From Hymenobacter psychrophilus (GTDB taxonomy: Bacteria > Bacteroidota > Bacteroidia > Cytophagales > Hymenobacteraceae), in contig NZ_FNOV01000008.1 of NCBI RefSeq assembly GCF_900107135.1, positions 1-64,000 on the forward strand: a stretch of 64,000 nt of DNA, given 5' to 3'. A model generated the notes under the pieces. The model worked only from the letters and a program-made list of their open reading frames with translations, was not told where the DNA came from and did not search any database. Position 1 is the stretch's first letter. Each line of letters starts with the position of its first letter. The translations under genes were made by a program, and so were the position numbers. This document shows positions 40,839-49,522 of this stretch, piece by piece.

Positions 40839-41999
40839 ATGCAAGTCGCCAGCCGCCTGCAGCATACTCAGGAATATTACTTTTCGCAGAAGCTGCGCGA
40901 AATTGCCGCGCTTAATCAGTTAGGAGAGCCCGTGATTAACCTGGGAATCGGCTCGCCTGACTTGCCGCCCCACCCGCACGTGGTGGCGGCCCTGACGGAC
41001 GCCGCCCAGCGGCCGGACGCCCATGCCTACCAGAGCTACCAGGGCGTGCCCGCCCTGCGGCAGGCCATGGCCGGCTGGTACCAGCGCCAGTATGGCGTAA
41101 CGCTCGATCCGGCCACCGAAATACTGCCCTTGCTGGGCTCCAAGGAAGGCATTATGCATATAAGCATGACCTTTCTGGAGGCTGGCGACGAGGTGCTGCT
41201 GCCCAACCCCGGCTATCCGGCCTACCGCGCCGCCGCCCAGCTCAGCGGCGCCACCCCCCACGACTACGACCTGACGGCCGAAACCAACTGGCTGCCCGAC
41301 CTGGAGGCGCTGGCCCGCCAGGACTTGCGCCGGGTGAAGATTATGTGGGTCAACTACCCGCACATGCCCACCGGCACCCCGCCGCCGCCGGGCTTCTTCG
41401 AGCGGCTGGTGGCGTTTGCCAGGGACCATGATATTCTGTTGGTTCACGATAACCCTTACAGCTTCATTCTTAATGAGCGGCCTGCGCAAAGCCTGCTGGC
41501 CGTAGCCGGGGCCCGCGAGGTGGTGCTGGAGCTGAACTCGCTCAGTAAGTCGCACAACCTGGCGGGCTGGCGGGTGGGGCTGCTGGCCGGCCGCGCCGAC
41601 TTGCTGCAGCAGGTGCTGCGCTTTAAAAGCAACCTCGACTCGGGCATGTTTCTGCCGGTGCAGCTGGCGGCCGTGGCGGCTCTGGGCCTGGACGACAGCT
41701 GGCAGCACGAGCTGAATGCCCGGTATGCCGCCCGCCGCGAGCTGGTGCTGGAGCTGTTGGCGCAGCTCGGCTGCTACCCCACACCGGGCCAGGTGGGCCT
41801 GTTTGTGTGGGCCGCCGTGCCGCCCGAATACGCCGACGGCTACGCCCTAAGCGACGCGCTGTTGCACCAAGCCCGCGTGTTTCTGACACCCGGCGGCATC
41901 TTCGGCAGCAACGGCAACGGCTACATTCGCGTGAGTTTATGCCAGCCGCCCGAAGTGCTGCAAGCGGCGCTGAAACGGGTGCAGGCCGTGAGCTGGTAA
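40839..41999 (+). CDS. pyridoxal-phosphate aminotransferase class I/II (aromatic pathway)
   Basis: A 386-residue fold-type I aminotransferase. Motifs: PVINLGIGSPDLPP, LLGSKEGIMHISMTFLEAGD, PNPGYPAYRAAA, the substrate Asn/Pro loop VNYPHMPTGTPPP, DNPYSFIL, and the PLP-binding lysine in SLSKSHNLAGWRVGLLAG. Its place between pheA and tyrA, a conserved order in Bacteroidota, suggests transamination of phenylpyruvate and 4-hydroxyphenylpyruvate (or prephenate). LL-diaminopimelate or aspartate aminotransferases are close relatives, so specificity is inferred from context. Confidence 0.9.
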   Translation: MQVASRLQHTQEYYFSQKLREIAALNQLGEPVINLGIGSPDLPPHPHVVAALTDAAQRPDAHAYQSYQGVPALRQAMAGWYQRQYGVTLDPATEILPLLGSKEGIMHISMTFLEAGDEVLLPNPGYPAYRAAAQLSGATPHDYDLTAETNWLPDLEALARQDLRRVKIMWVNYPHMPTGTPPPPGFFERLVAFARDHDILLVHDNPYSFILNERPAQSLLAVAGAREVVLELNSLSKSHNLAGWRVGLLAGRADLLQQVLRFKSNLDSGMFLPVQLAAVAALGLDDSWQHELNARYAARRELVLELLAQLGCYPTPGQVGLFVWAAVPPEYADGYALSDALLHQARVFLTPGGIFGSNGNGYIRVSLCQPPEVLQAALKRVQAVSW

Positions 42000-42016
42000 G
42001 CAGCGGAAAGAAAGCC

Positions 42017-42126
42017 GATGTCATGCGGAGCGCAGCCGAAGCATCTCTACCGCTTCGTTGCCAAACCAACCAAACGTCAGGATTAGCACTGCAGTAGATA
42101 TGCTTCGGCTCCGCTCAGCATGACAC
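42017..42126. repeat. dispersed intergenic inverted repeat inside the aromatic operon
   Basis: Left part GTCATGCGGAGCGCAGCCGA leads to GAAGCATCTCTACCGCTTCG (42019-42059); the right part GCAGTAGATATGCTTCGGCT leads to CCGCTCAGCATGACAC (42091-42126). The loop CGTCAGGATTAGCACTGC is nearly identical to that at 60853-60871. The element separates the aminotransferase from tyrA and could fold as a long hairpin in the operon transcript. Confidence 0.78.
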
Positions 42127-42174
42127 TGGAGGTTGTTACTTTTCCACATCACGCACATTCTAGACAGTAAAAAC

Positions 42175-43020
42175 ATGGTTGTCAGCATCATTGGAATTGG
42201 GTTGATTGGCGGCTCACTGGCCCTTAGCCTGCGCGAAACCGGGCTGGCCCACCACATTATCGGCCTCGACCACAACCCGCAGAACCTGGCGCAGGCCCTA
42301 GCGCTGGGGCTGATTAATGAGTCAACCCATGACCTGGCCGAGGCTGTTGACCGGGCCGATTTAGTGGTGGTGGCGGTGCCCATGGATGCTATGCTCACGG
42401 TGCTGCCCCAGGTGCTCGATGCGGCCACCGACCGGCAGGTAGTTATTGATGTGGGCTCGACTAAGGAGCTGCTGCTGCGCCAGGTAGCCGGTCACGCCAA
42501 CCGGGCCCGCTTTGTGGCGGTGCATCCTATGGCAGGCACCGAGCACTCGGGGCCCGAAGCAGCGGTGCCGAAGCTGTTTGAGGGTAAAACGCTGGTGGTG
42601 TGCGATGCGGCCGCCAGTGCGCCCGATGCGCTGGCGCGGGTGGAGGCCGTATTTAGGCGCTTGGCCATGCAACTGACGTATATGTCGGCCGCCGCCCACG
42701 ACCTGCACGCTGCGTACGTGTCGCACATCTCGCACATCAGCTCGTTTGCTTTGGCGCTTACGGTGTTGCAGAAAGAGCAAAGCGAACAGCAGATATTCGC
42801 CCTGGCCAGCGGCGGTTTCGAATCGACGGTGCGGCTGGCCAAAAGCTCGCCCGCTATGTGGGTGCCCATCTTCCGCCAAAACCGCGACAATGTGCTGGAT
42901 GTAGTAGATGAGCACCTGCGCCAGCTCCAGCACCTGCGCGACCTGCTGGCCGACGGCAACGACGCCGGCCTCTATGAGCAAATCGAGCAGGCCAACCGGA
43001 TTAGGAAAATTCTAAAATGA
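42175..43020 (+). CDS. tyrA: prephenate dehydrogenase
   Basis: Oxidatively decarboxylates prephenate to 4-hydroxyphenylpyruvate for tyrosine. The 281-residue protein has the N-terminal NAD-binding fold (VVSIIGIGLIGGSLALSLRE). It has the DVGSTKELLL, FVAVHPMAGTEHSGPEAAVP motif with the catalytic His, LFEGKTLVVCD, and the helical C-terminal dimer domain (YVSHISHISSFALAL, ASGGFESTVRLA). There is no ACT domain, so feedback may act only on other enzymes. The ATG at 42175 gives the family start; upstream codons run into the repeat. Confidence 0.94.
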   Translation: MVVSIIGIGLIGGSLALSLRETGLAHHIIGLDHNPQNLAQALALGLINESTHDLAEAVDRADLVVVAVPMDAMLTVLPQVLDAATDRQVVIDVGSTKELLLRQVAGHANRARFVAVHPMAGTEHSGPEAAVPKLFEGKTLVVCDAAASAPDALARVEAVFRRLAMQLTYMSAAAHDLHAAYVSHISHISSFALALTVLQKEQSEQQIFALASGGFESTVRLAKSSPAMWVPIFRQNRDNVLDVVDEHLRQLQHLRDLLADGNDAGLYEQIEQANRIRKILK

Positions 43021-43100
43021 GGAGATAGGGAGGGGGACGCGCCGTCATGCTGAGCCCCGTCCCATCTCCCAAATAACCAACACACTCATTCCCCGAACTC

Positions 43101-44186
43101 ATGCCCCATACTGAAGCCCAAACGGCTGCTGCCACCAACTTTCCCGGTAAAAAGCCGCTGATTATTTCCGGGCCATGCTCGGCCGAAACTGAAGAACAGC
43201 TGCTGGCTACCTGCACGCAGCTGGCTGCCACTGGCCGGGTTGATATGCTGCGGGCAGGCATCTGGAAGCCGCGCACCAAGCCGGGTATGTTCGAGGGTAT
43301 TGGCACCAAAGGGTTGCCGTGGCTACAGAAGGCCCGGCAGCTCACGGGCCTGCCAACTACCGTGGAGGTAGCCACGCCCAAGCACGTAGAAGATGCGCTG
43401 GCCTTTGAGGTAGATGTGCTCTGGATTGGGGCCCGCACCACGGTAAATCCCTTTTCGGTGCAAGCTTTGGCCGATGCGCTGCGCGGCGTGCAGGTGCCGG
43501 TGTTTATCAAAAACCCGGTTCATCCCGATCTGGAGCTGTGGCTGGGAGCGGTGGAGCGCCTCGCCAAGGCCGGGGTGCAGAATATTGGTTTGATTCATCG
43601 GGGATTCGCCAGCTACGGCAACACCGAGTACCGCAACGCGCCCATGTGGCATCTGCCTATCGAAATGCGGCGCCGCCTGCCCGATTTGCCGCTCATCTGC
43701 GACCCCAGCCACATCTGTGGCAACCGCACGGGCCTGGCCGCCGTGGCCCAGCAGTCCATCGACCTGGGCTTCGACGGCCTGATGCTCGAATCGCACATCG
43801 ACCCCGACAATGCCTGGTCCGATGCCAAGCAGCAGGTAACCCCGCAGCGTCTGGCCGAACTGCTCGACGGCCTGATATGGCGCCAGGAAACCACCGACCA
43901 GCAGGAGTTCCTGACGGTACTGGCCCAACTGCGCGAGCAAATCAACCAGCTCGACGATGAAATTCTGCACTTGCTGGGCCGCCGCATGCAGGTGGCCGAA
44001 AGCATCGGCCGCTACAAAAAGGAAAATGACATCACGATCCTGCAAACCAGTCGCTGGAACGAAATTCTGGAGCGCGGCATCCGCAAAGGCGACCAGCTGG
44101 GCCTCACGGCCGACTTCATCCGCAAGTATTTCGACGCCGTGCATCTCGAATCCATCAACCGGCAGAACAGCGTGATGAACAAGTGA
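43101..44186 (+). CDS. aroF: bifunctional DAHP synthase / chorismate mutase
   Basis: A 361-residue fusion. Residues about 15-265 form a DAHP synthase of the AroA-beta type: LIISGPCSAETEEQL, DMLRAGIWKPRTKPGMFEG, LWIGARTTVNPFSVQAL, VFIKNPVHPD, LPLICDPSHICGNR and LDGLMLESHIDPDNAWSDAK (shown in part as GLMLESHIDPDNAWSDAK) carry substrate and metal residues. Residues about 280-350 are a type II chorismate mutase (REQINQLDDEILHLLGRRMQ, VAESIGRYKKEN). The fusion joins the first shikimate step to the branch-point step, and lets chorismate or prephenate control entry. Last gene of the locus. Confidence 0.95.
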   Translation: MPHTEAQTAAATNFPGKKPLIISGPCSAETEEQLLATCTQLAATGRVDMLRAGIWKPRTKPGMFEGIGTKGLPWLQKARQLTGLPTTVEVATPKHVEDALAFEVDVLWIGARTTVNPFSVQALADALRGVQVPVFIKNPVHPDLELWLGAVERLAKAGVQNIGLIHRGFASYGNTEYRNAPMWHLPIEMRRRLPDLPLICDPSHICGNRTGLAAVAQQSIDLGFDGLMLESHIDPDNAWSDAKQQVTPQRLAELLDGLIWRQETTDQQEFLTVLAQLREQINQLDDEILHLLGRRMQVAESIGRYKKENDITILQTSRWNEILERGIRKGDQLGLTADFIRKYFDAVHLESINRQNSVMNK

Positions 44187-44235
44187 GTGGGTGGCTCGGT
44201 GCAAGAGTAAGTTGCCGTTCGAGAGGCCGGTTAGC

Positions 44236-45432
44236 TCAGGGCGCCGGAGTTCCTATGGCCGGCTGGCTGGGCTTCGGTTTCTGACTGTGCTGCTTGTTGG
44301 GAACGGTGCTTTTGCCCGAGCTGGGTTTCGGGCTTTTAGCAGCAGATGCGGGCTGCGCGGAAGTTGCCGGGCGCGCTTTGGTTGTAGTTGGGGTGTTGGC
44401 AGCCGGCGCTTTTTTTGGGGTTTTGCCTGCCGCGGACTTTCCTTGCGCGGGTTCAGCCTTTTTGGGCTTGGCCTCCGCTGCCTCCTTCGGCTTAGCCTCC
44501 TGCTGGGCAGTTTCGTCGCTCATCGTTTCTCCATCCGCTGCGTCGGCATTGGTGGGGGGCAGTGGCGCGGCGGCGGGCACTGCCGAGGCCCCCGAATCCC
44601 CACGGCTGGTCTGGCTGATTCGTTCCTCAATTTCCTTCAGCAGAAAGCCGGCATCCTCTTTATGGTGGGCATCGGGGAAGTACTGCTGGGCGCGGCGGGC
44701 ATGGTCGCGGGCTTTTTCCAGCTCCCGGAGCTCCAGCATCACGAAAGCCATGTTCAGGTGCGCCGTGGGGTTGCGGGGACGTAGCTCCAACGACCGCTCG
44801 AAGGGCGCAATGCTGGCCTGAAACCGGCCCAGACGCTGGTAGGCATAGCCCAGGGCAAAGTAAGAAAGGTAGTCGCCTTGGCCGTGGGCGTGGGCCTGCT
44901 GGTACTCGGTAATGGTGCGCAGAAATACCTCGTCTTCGCCGATGCCCTCCTCGGCGCAGTCGCACTGCTGCACTGTGTAATAATAATCGCCCAGGGCGCG
45001 GGCGAGGCGGTAGTTATCGGGGTAGCGGCGCTGCAGCTGCTCCAGCACCTGCCGCACCGCAAACCGGTAGCGCAGGCTGTCGTGGCCCAGTTGGCGCAGG
45101 CTGTCGGGGGCCAGGTCGAGCAGCTTCAGGTCGCGGAAGGCGAAGCGCGTAAGCTGGTCGGTGGCGGTGTAGTAGCGCAGGGCTAAATCGGCCTTCTCAA
45201 TGGCAATGGCCGGGTCGGCGTTGCGTGCATCGAGCTGGGCCAGCAGCCGCCAGGCACTGTCGTAGCGGCGTTCCAGCACCAGTTGCCGGGCCTGGCGCAG
45301 TGTGGCCGCCGGGGCTGGGGCCGCAGGTGCGGCGGGGCCGAGCGTGTCGGGGGCCAGGGTCTGGGCACGGGTAGCCGCCGGCCGCATCAGGCCACCAACA
45401 CACAGCAGAAGAAGGAGCAGCAGGCGGTTCAT
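44236..45432 (-). CDS. exported tetratricopeptide-repeat protein with Lys/Ala/Pro-rich tail
   Basis: A 398-residue exported protein: signal peptide (RLLLLLLLCVGGLMRPAATRAQ), then TPR helices from about 40 to 275. These include ARQLVLERRYDSAWRLLAQL, YRLARALGDYYYTVQQCDCAE, YLSYFALGYAYQRLGRFQAS and NPTAHLNMAFVMLELRELEK. From about residue 295 a low-complexity basic tail (KPKEAAEAKPKKAEPAQGK and similar) runs to the end. It probably scaffolds protein contacts in the periplasm; the tail could bind envelope polymers, but that is inference. Confidence 0.85.
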   Translation of the reverse strand: MNRLLLLLLLCVGGLMRPAATRAQTLAPDTLGPAAPAAPAPAATLRQARQLVLERRYDSAWRLLAQLDARNADPAIAIEKADLALRYYTATDQLTRFAFRDLKLLDLAPDSLRQLGHDSLRYRFAVRQVLEQLQRRYPDNYRLARALGDYYYTVQQCDCAEEGIGEDEVFLRTITEYQQAHAHGQGDYLSYFALGYAYQRLGRFQASIAPFERSLELRPRNPTAHLNMAFVMLELRELEKARDHARRAQQYFPDAHHKEDAGFLLKEIEERISQTSRGDSGASAVPAAAPLPPTNADAADGETMSDETAQQEAKPKEAAEAKPKKAEPAQGKSAAGKTPKKAPAANTPTTTKARPATSAQPASAAKSPKPSSGKSTVPNKQHSQKPKPSQPAIGTPAP

Positions 45433-45589
45433 GAAACGTAAAGATGCGCGACCCTGCGCAAACCAGCGCCCGCGTCAGCTGAAAAGTCTGAATACAACGA
45501 ATAATGGTTTGGTGGCCACCGCTGGCGGCCGCACCTTCGTTCCGGAACCCGCCACCGGTTTCCGCCCAAAATCTGCTTTTCTTGTAGCT

Positions 45590-46960
45590 ATGCTTTTCTA
45601 CACCGTTATGAAGCCCCTGGTGCAGGTGGCGTTGCGCGTATTCTTTCGCCGGCTCGAAGTACGCCACCGCGAGCGGCTGCAAGGGGCCGGCCCGCTGCTT
45701 ATTGCCAGCAACCACCCCAATACGCTCATGGACCCCTTGGTGGCCGCCATTAACCGCCGCCAGCCCATTGCGTTTCTGGCCAAAAGCACGTTTTTTCAGA
45801 ATCCGATTCTGCGGGCCATTATGGAGTCGGGCAATTCCATTCCCATCTACCGCCGCCAGGACCTCGACACCGGCGCCGAAACACTGACGCCCGCTCAGCT
45901 CGAAGCCCAGAACGAAAAGGCGTTCGGGCGCTGCTACGACTACTTCGACCGGGGCGGGACCATCATGATTTTCCCCGAGGGCACCAGCGTATCGGAGCGG
46001 CGGCTGCGGCCGCTTAAAACCGGGGCCGCCCGCATTGCTCTCGGAGCCGAGGCCCGCCGCAATTTCCAGCTGGGGTTGCGCATTCTGCCCTTGGGCATCA
46101 ACTACTTCGACCCCCAACGCTTTCGTTCCGACGTTTTCATCAACCTGGCCGAGCCTATTTGCGTGGCCGATTACGCCGCGCAGTACCGCGAGAACCCCGA
46201 GGCTGCCGCTGAGGCCCTCACCGAGGAAATCCGGACCCGCCTGGAGGCCCACCTCGTCATCACCGTTTCCGATGAAGAAGACGAGCTGATAACCCAGGTG
46301 GAGCGCACTTTCGGCCAGCACCTGATTCAGGACGATGAGGAAACACTCTACGACAACTTTCTGCTCAGCCGCACGCTGCTGAAGGCCGGCCGCTACTTCG
46401 AGCAGCACGAGCCGGCGCGCCTGCTGGAGGTGCGCCAGCGCCTGCATGCCTACCTGCAGCAGCTCCAGCAGCTAGGCCTGACCGACGATGCCCTGGCCGC
46501 CCGCGGTCCGTCCAGCCACCGCGGCCGTCGGGCCGCGGTGGCCGCGGGGCGCCTGCTGCTGGGCCTGCCAGTATACGTTTATGGGTTAATCAGCAGCTAC
46601 TTGCCCTACATTATTCCGTCGTGGGTGGCGCGCCGCGCTACCAGCGAGGTCGAGTTTGTGGCGCCCATTATGCTGACGGTGGGCATGCTTTCATTCACCG
46701 GCTTCTACTTAGGCCAGACGGCGCTGGTACACCACTTTACCCAGGACTGGCGCTGGACGCTGCTCTACTTCCTAAGCCTACCGGTATCGGGCTTTTACGC
46801 CCTGGGCTACGCCGGTACACTGCACGAGCGGCGGCGGCGGCTACGGGCCCTGCGCCTGTTCGACAGCCAACGCCCCACCATGGAGGCATTGCTGCGCCAG
46901 CGCGCCACCCTGCTGCGGCTGCTGCGCGAAGCCCGCGAGGCCTACCTGGCGCGGCGCTAA
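45590..46960 (+). CDS. 1-acyl-glycerol-3-phosphate acyltransferase-like membrane protein
   Basis: A 456-residue PlsC-type acyltransferase. The N-terminal catalytic domain has LLIASNHPNTLMDPLVAAIN with His42/Asp48, PIYRRQD, and IMIFPEGTSVSERRLRPLKT. The spacing HPNTLMD (His-x5-Asp) differs from textbook HX4D. A C-terminal half adds helical segments and about three membrane helices (LLLGLPVYVYGLISSYLPYI, APIMLTVGMLSFTGFYLG, LLYFLSLPVSGFYALGYAG). It likely acylates lysophosphatidic acid or an aminolipid at the inner membrane. The start at 45590 excludes an antisense extension. It ends tail-to-tail with the next gene, overlapping four bases. Confidence 0.88.
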   Translation: MLFYTVMKPLVQVALRVFFRRLEVRHRERLQGAGPLLIASNHPNTLMDPLVAAINRRQPIAFLAKSTFFQNPILRAIMESGNSIPIYRRQDLDTGAETLTPAQLEAQNEKAFGRCYDYFDRGGTIMIFPEGTSVSERRLRPLKTGAARIALGAEARRNFQLGLRILPLGINYFDPQRFRSDVFINLAEPICVADYAAQYRENPEAAAEALTEEIRTRLEAHLVITVSDEEDELITQVERTFGQHLIQDDEETLYDNFLLSRTLLKAGRYFEQHEPARLLEVRQRLHAYLQQLQQLGLTDDALAARGPSSHRGRRAAVAAGRLLLGLPVYVYGLISSYLPYIIPSWVARRATSEVEFVAPIMLTVGMLSFTGFYLGQTALVHHFTQDWRWTLLYFLSLPVSGFYALGYAGTLHERRRRLRALRLFDSQRPTMEALLRQRATLLRLLREAREAYLARR

Positions 46961-47247
46961 AGCAGGCCGTTGCCGGTAGGTTTCGGTTCCTCGCGCAATA
47001 GCTCGTTGTGCAGCATAGCCTCGGCGTAGGGCGTGAGCTTCTTTTTCTTTATTGCTCGCCGCTGCTGCCAGGTAAGTTTGGTGTCGGCCGCCGGGGTGCG
47101 CGCGGCCTGGGCAGTGCCGACGGGATGATTGGTTGTGGACTTAACGCCCGGCTCGGCAGTGGGGCGGGCAGTTGGCTGCTGGGCATGGGCTGGGGTTGCC
47201 AGCGCGGTAGCTCCTGCCAGCAGGAGCAGCGACATGAACGTTTTCAT
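46957..47247 (-). CDS. small exported protein, unknown
   Basis: A 96-residue exported protein with a signal peptide (FMSLLLLAGATALATPAHAQ). A Thr/Ala/Pro-rich segment and a basic helix (KLTWQQRRAIKKKKLTPYAE) follow, ending NELLREEPKPTGNGLL. No family recognised. It converges with the acyltransferase gene and overlaps its last codon. Confidence 0.7.
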   Translation of the reverse strand: MKTFMSLLLLAGATALATPAHAQQPTARPTAEPGVKSTTNHPVGTAQAARTPAADTKLTWQQRRAIKKKKLTPYAEAMLHNELLREEPKPTGNGLL

Positions 47248-47309
47248 AAGCGAGGAAGCCTAATAATAAGATCAGCAGGCGGATTGAGAGCAGCTCAGTC
47301 TACTTGAAG

Positions 47310-47405
47310 TGAGAACTCTGATATGCGCCTGAAGCAAGTATTTATATTGCTTTTACAATTATAGGGATAAATGTTTATTGATAAAACTATATTTATACTA
47401 GTGGG
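47310..47405. other. AT-rich intergenic island
   Basis: Bases around 47318-47400 are only about a quarter GC, in strong contrast to the surrounding sequence, and include TATTTATATTGC and AACTATATTTATAC words. No ORF. It may hold the promoter of the small exported protein on the minus strand, though no exact TAnnTTTG box is seen. Confidence 0.5.
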
Positions 47406-47413
47406 TCATGAAA

Positions 47414-47440
47414 AAGCCTCTTCCCATCGGAAAGAGGCTT
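47414..47440. terminator. hairpin terminator downstream of the one-helix protein gene
   Basis: AAGCCTCTTCC (47414-47424) pairs with GGAAAGAGGCTT (47429-47440) with one bulge. It lies 40 bases after the stop of the minus-strand gene at 47480, with an A-run on the plus strand that reads as a T-run for that gene. Confidence 0.7.
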
Positions 47441-47479
47441 TGTTTCTGACTTTAGTCAGGGCCTGTTAAGGCACCGCGG

Positions 47480-47740
47480 CTATTCGTCGTCGTTATCTTC
47501 AAGGATCTGGGCTGTTTTCGACACGGCAACTACTGCCACGCTGGCCAGTACGGCAATACCCACAATAATCTGGACGGGCGTGAAGCGCTGCGAAATTTTG
47601 CGCAACAGCGAGCTGCCGTGCTTCACCATATCCTCGAAGTGCTCCTGCTCGCCCCGAAACACCCGGTAACCGCTTTCCAGCGCATTGATGATGTCTTCGG
47701 GTACGATTTTGTCGATGTCGGTAGTGAGTTGGTTGCTCAT
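47480..47740 (-). CDS. small single-helix membrane protein, unknown
   Basis: An 86-residue protein beginning MSNQLTTDIDKIVPEDIINA, with an amphipathic N-terminal half. One C-terminal membrane helix follows (VQIIVGIAVLASVAVVAVS) and then the acidic tail KTAQILEDNDDE. The ATG at 47740 is preferred; the open frame to 47845 upstream looks non-coding. No family recognised. Confidence 0.7.
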   Translation of the reverse strand: MSNQLTTDIDKIVPEDIINALESGYRVFRGEQEHFEDMVKHGSSLLRKISQRFTPVQIIVGIAVLASVAVVAVSKTAQILEDNDDE

Positions 47741-47883
47741 AAGAGAAAGGGCAGAATCAGCTGAAAAAAGAAGTAGGGAGCGGCCCGAATGGGCAGCCTG
47801 CGAATCTGTACGCATGGCAGCCGATTTTGATACCTGCTCCGGCAAAAGAAAGCACTACGGACGGGTTTGCCGGCGTGCCATTT

Positions 47884-49467
47884 CTACTCCAAAGCCAGCA
47901 ACAGGCTGCTGCTACGCTGGCCTTCGCGCACTTGGCAGTAGTAAGCTCCGGCGGCCAGACCGCTTAAATCGAGTGGTAGATGGCGCGGGCCGGCGGTTAC
48001 GGTCCGGTCGAGGGCGCGGCGCACTTCGCGGCCCACGGTGTCGAGCAGCAGCACCTGCACGTGGCCGCCCTGGGCCTCAAACTCGGCGGTGGCCCGGCCC
48101 TCACGCACGGGGTTGGGCCACACCCGAAAGCCTGGCACGTTGAGCGCCGCCGGGTGGGTGCCCGTCACTACTTCGGGCCGGATAACCGGCACGTAGGGAA
48201 ATGCCCCGCCCGCCGAGGGTAGTAGCGCATCCAAAGTAGCCTGCGGTACCTTAAACCAGTCTTTGAGTACGCTGGCGTAAATGGCCCGAAAGTCGAATTG
48301 CATCGGTACCTGGTCGTTGACGGCGGCGCTGGCGGGCAGCTGCGGGTTGGTGCCATGGATGCGCGGGTTCACGCTGCTGCCGAACACGAACAGCGGGGCG
48401 GCCGCGCCATGGTCGGTTCCATTGCCCGAGTTGGACTTGATGCGCCGCCCGAACTCGGAAAACGTGAGGCCTACCACCCGATCCTGCACCCGCAGCAGGC
48501 CCAAGTCGTCCTGGAAAGCCGCAATTGCCTCCGATACCTTGCCCAGCAGCGTGGCGTGGGTGCCGGTGGTAGGGTCGCCGGCCACTACCTGGCTCACGTG
48601 GGTATCGAAGCCGCCGAGGTTGCAGACGTACACCCGGGTCTGGAGGCCGCCGGCCACCAGCTGGGCCACTATTTTGAGCTGGTCGGCCAAAGCGTTTTTG
48701 CCGGCGGCCGGGTAGAGGGCGGAAAGGTTTTTGGCCTTGACCGCCGCCGTCTGAATGGCCGTGGTGTACACCTGGGTTTGCTGCACCACGCGCCGGATAA
48801 ACGTTATTTCGTGGCCGGCCGGGGTGTTGGGAGCCGTATCGACCGAGCCGGTGAGCAGCTGGTAGAACGAGCTGGTGCTGGCAATGGCCATGCCCATGTT
48901 CACGCTGGGGCCCTGCACGCAGTTGCTCACCACCGAGCCGATGCTGATGGCCAGCGGGTCGGGGTTCTGGGCGCTGGGGTAGCCGGTAGGGTAGCCCCCA
49001 AACTCGCTGTCGAGGTAGCGCCCGGCCCAGCCCGAGGTGATGGTCACGTTCGAGTCGGAGGCCGAAGTCCAGATGTCGGTGGCCCGAAAGTGGCTGAAGT
49101 TGGGGTTGGGGTAGCCCACGGCCTGCACTAGCCCCAGCTGCTGGTTGTCGAACAGGTTCTTGAGGCCCGTCATGGCCGGGTGCAGGCCGGTGGCCGCGTT
49201 CAGGCGCAGGGCGGCGGCTTCGGGAATGGCAATGTTGGCCCGCGCGTTCATCAGGGCCGAATACTGGTCGAGGGGCAGCACGGTATTGAGGCCGTCGTTG
49301 CCGCCATTCAGCTGCACCAGCACCAGTACCCGGTCGGTTTGGGTGGCTCCGCCGGTGAGGGCGTAGAGCTCGGGCGAAAACCCGTAAGCCCCCAGGGGCA
49401 GGCCACCGAGCAGCGTCGGCACCACCGCGGCCGCAGCCGTCGTCTGAATAAAATGTCGGCGTTGCAT
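47884..49467 (-). CDS. DUF1501 family protein with Tat signal and type IX sorting domain
   Basis: A 527-residue exported protein. The start QRRHFIQTTAAAAVVPTLLG is a twin-arginine signal. The DUF1501 (sulfatase-like alkaline phosphatase fold) body has LVLVQLNGGNDGLNTVLPLD, GLHPAMTGLKNLFD, VYVCNLGGFDTHVSQV and LTFSEFGRRIKSNSGNGTDH. The C-terminal ~75 residues (GFRVWPNPVREGRATAEFEA to AAGAYYCQVREGQRSSSLLL) form a Por/type IX secretion sorting domain. It follows a DUF1800 gene on the same strand, the usual pairing. The pair's substrate is unknown. Confidence 0.9.
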   Translation of the reverse strand: MQRRHFIQTTAAAAVVPTLLGGLPLGAYGFSPELYALTGGATQTDRVLVLVQLNGGNDGLNTVLPLDQYSALMNARANIAIPEAAALRLNAATGLHPAMTGLKNLFDNQQLGLVQAVGYPNPNFSHFRATDIWTSASDSNVTITSGWAGRYLDSEFGGYPTGYPSAQNPDPLAISIGSVVSNCVQGPSVNMGMAIASTSSFYQLLTGSVDTAPNTPAGHEITFIRRVVQQTQVYTTAIQTAAVKAKNLSALYPAAGKNALADQLKIVAQLVAGGLQTRVYVCNLGGFDTHVSQVVAGDPTTGTHATLLGKVSEAIAAFQDDLGLLRVQDRVVGLTFSEFGRRIKSNSGNGTDHGAAAPLFVFGSSVNPRIHGTNPQLPASAAVNDQVPMQFDFRAIYASVLKDWFKVPQATLDALLPSAGGAFPYVPVIRPEVVTGTHPAALNVPGFRVWPNPVREGRATAEFEAQGGHVQVLLLDTVGREVRRALDRTVTAGPRHLPLDLSGLAAGAYYCQVREGQRSSSLLLALE

Positions 49468-49522
49468 GGGGCTGGAATTTGGGAGATTGAGAGCTGAATG
49501 ACGCTTTTTTGACCCTAAGACA

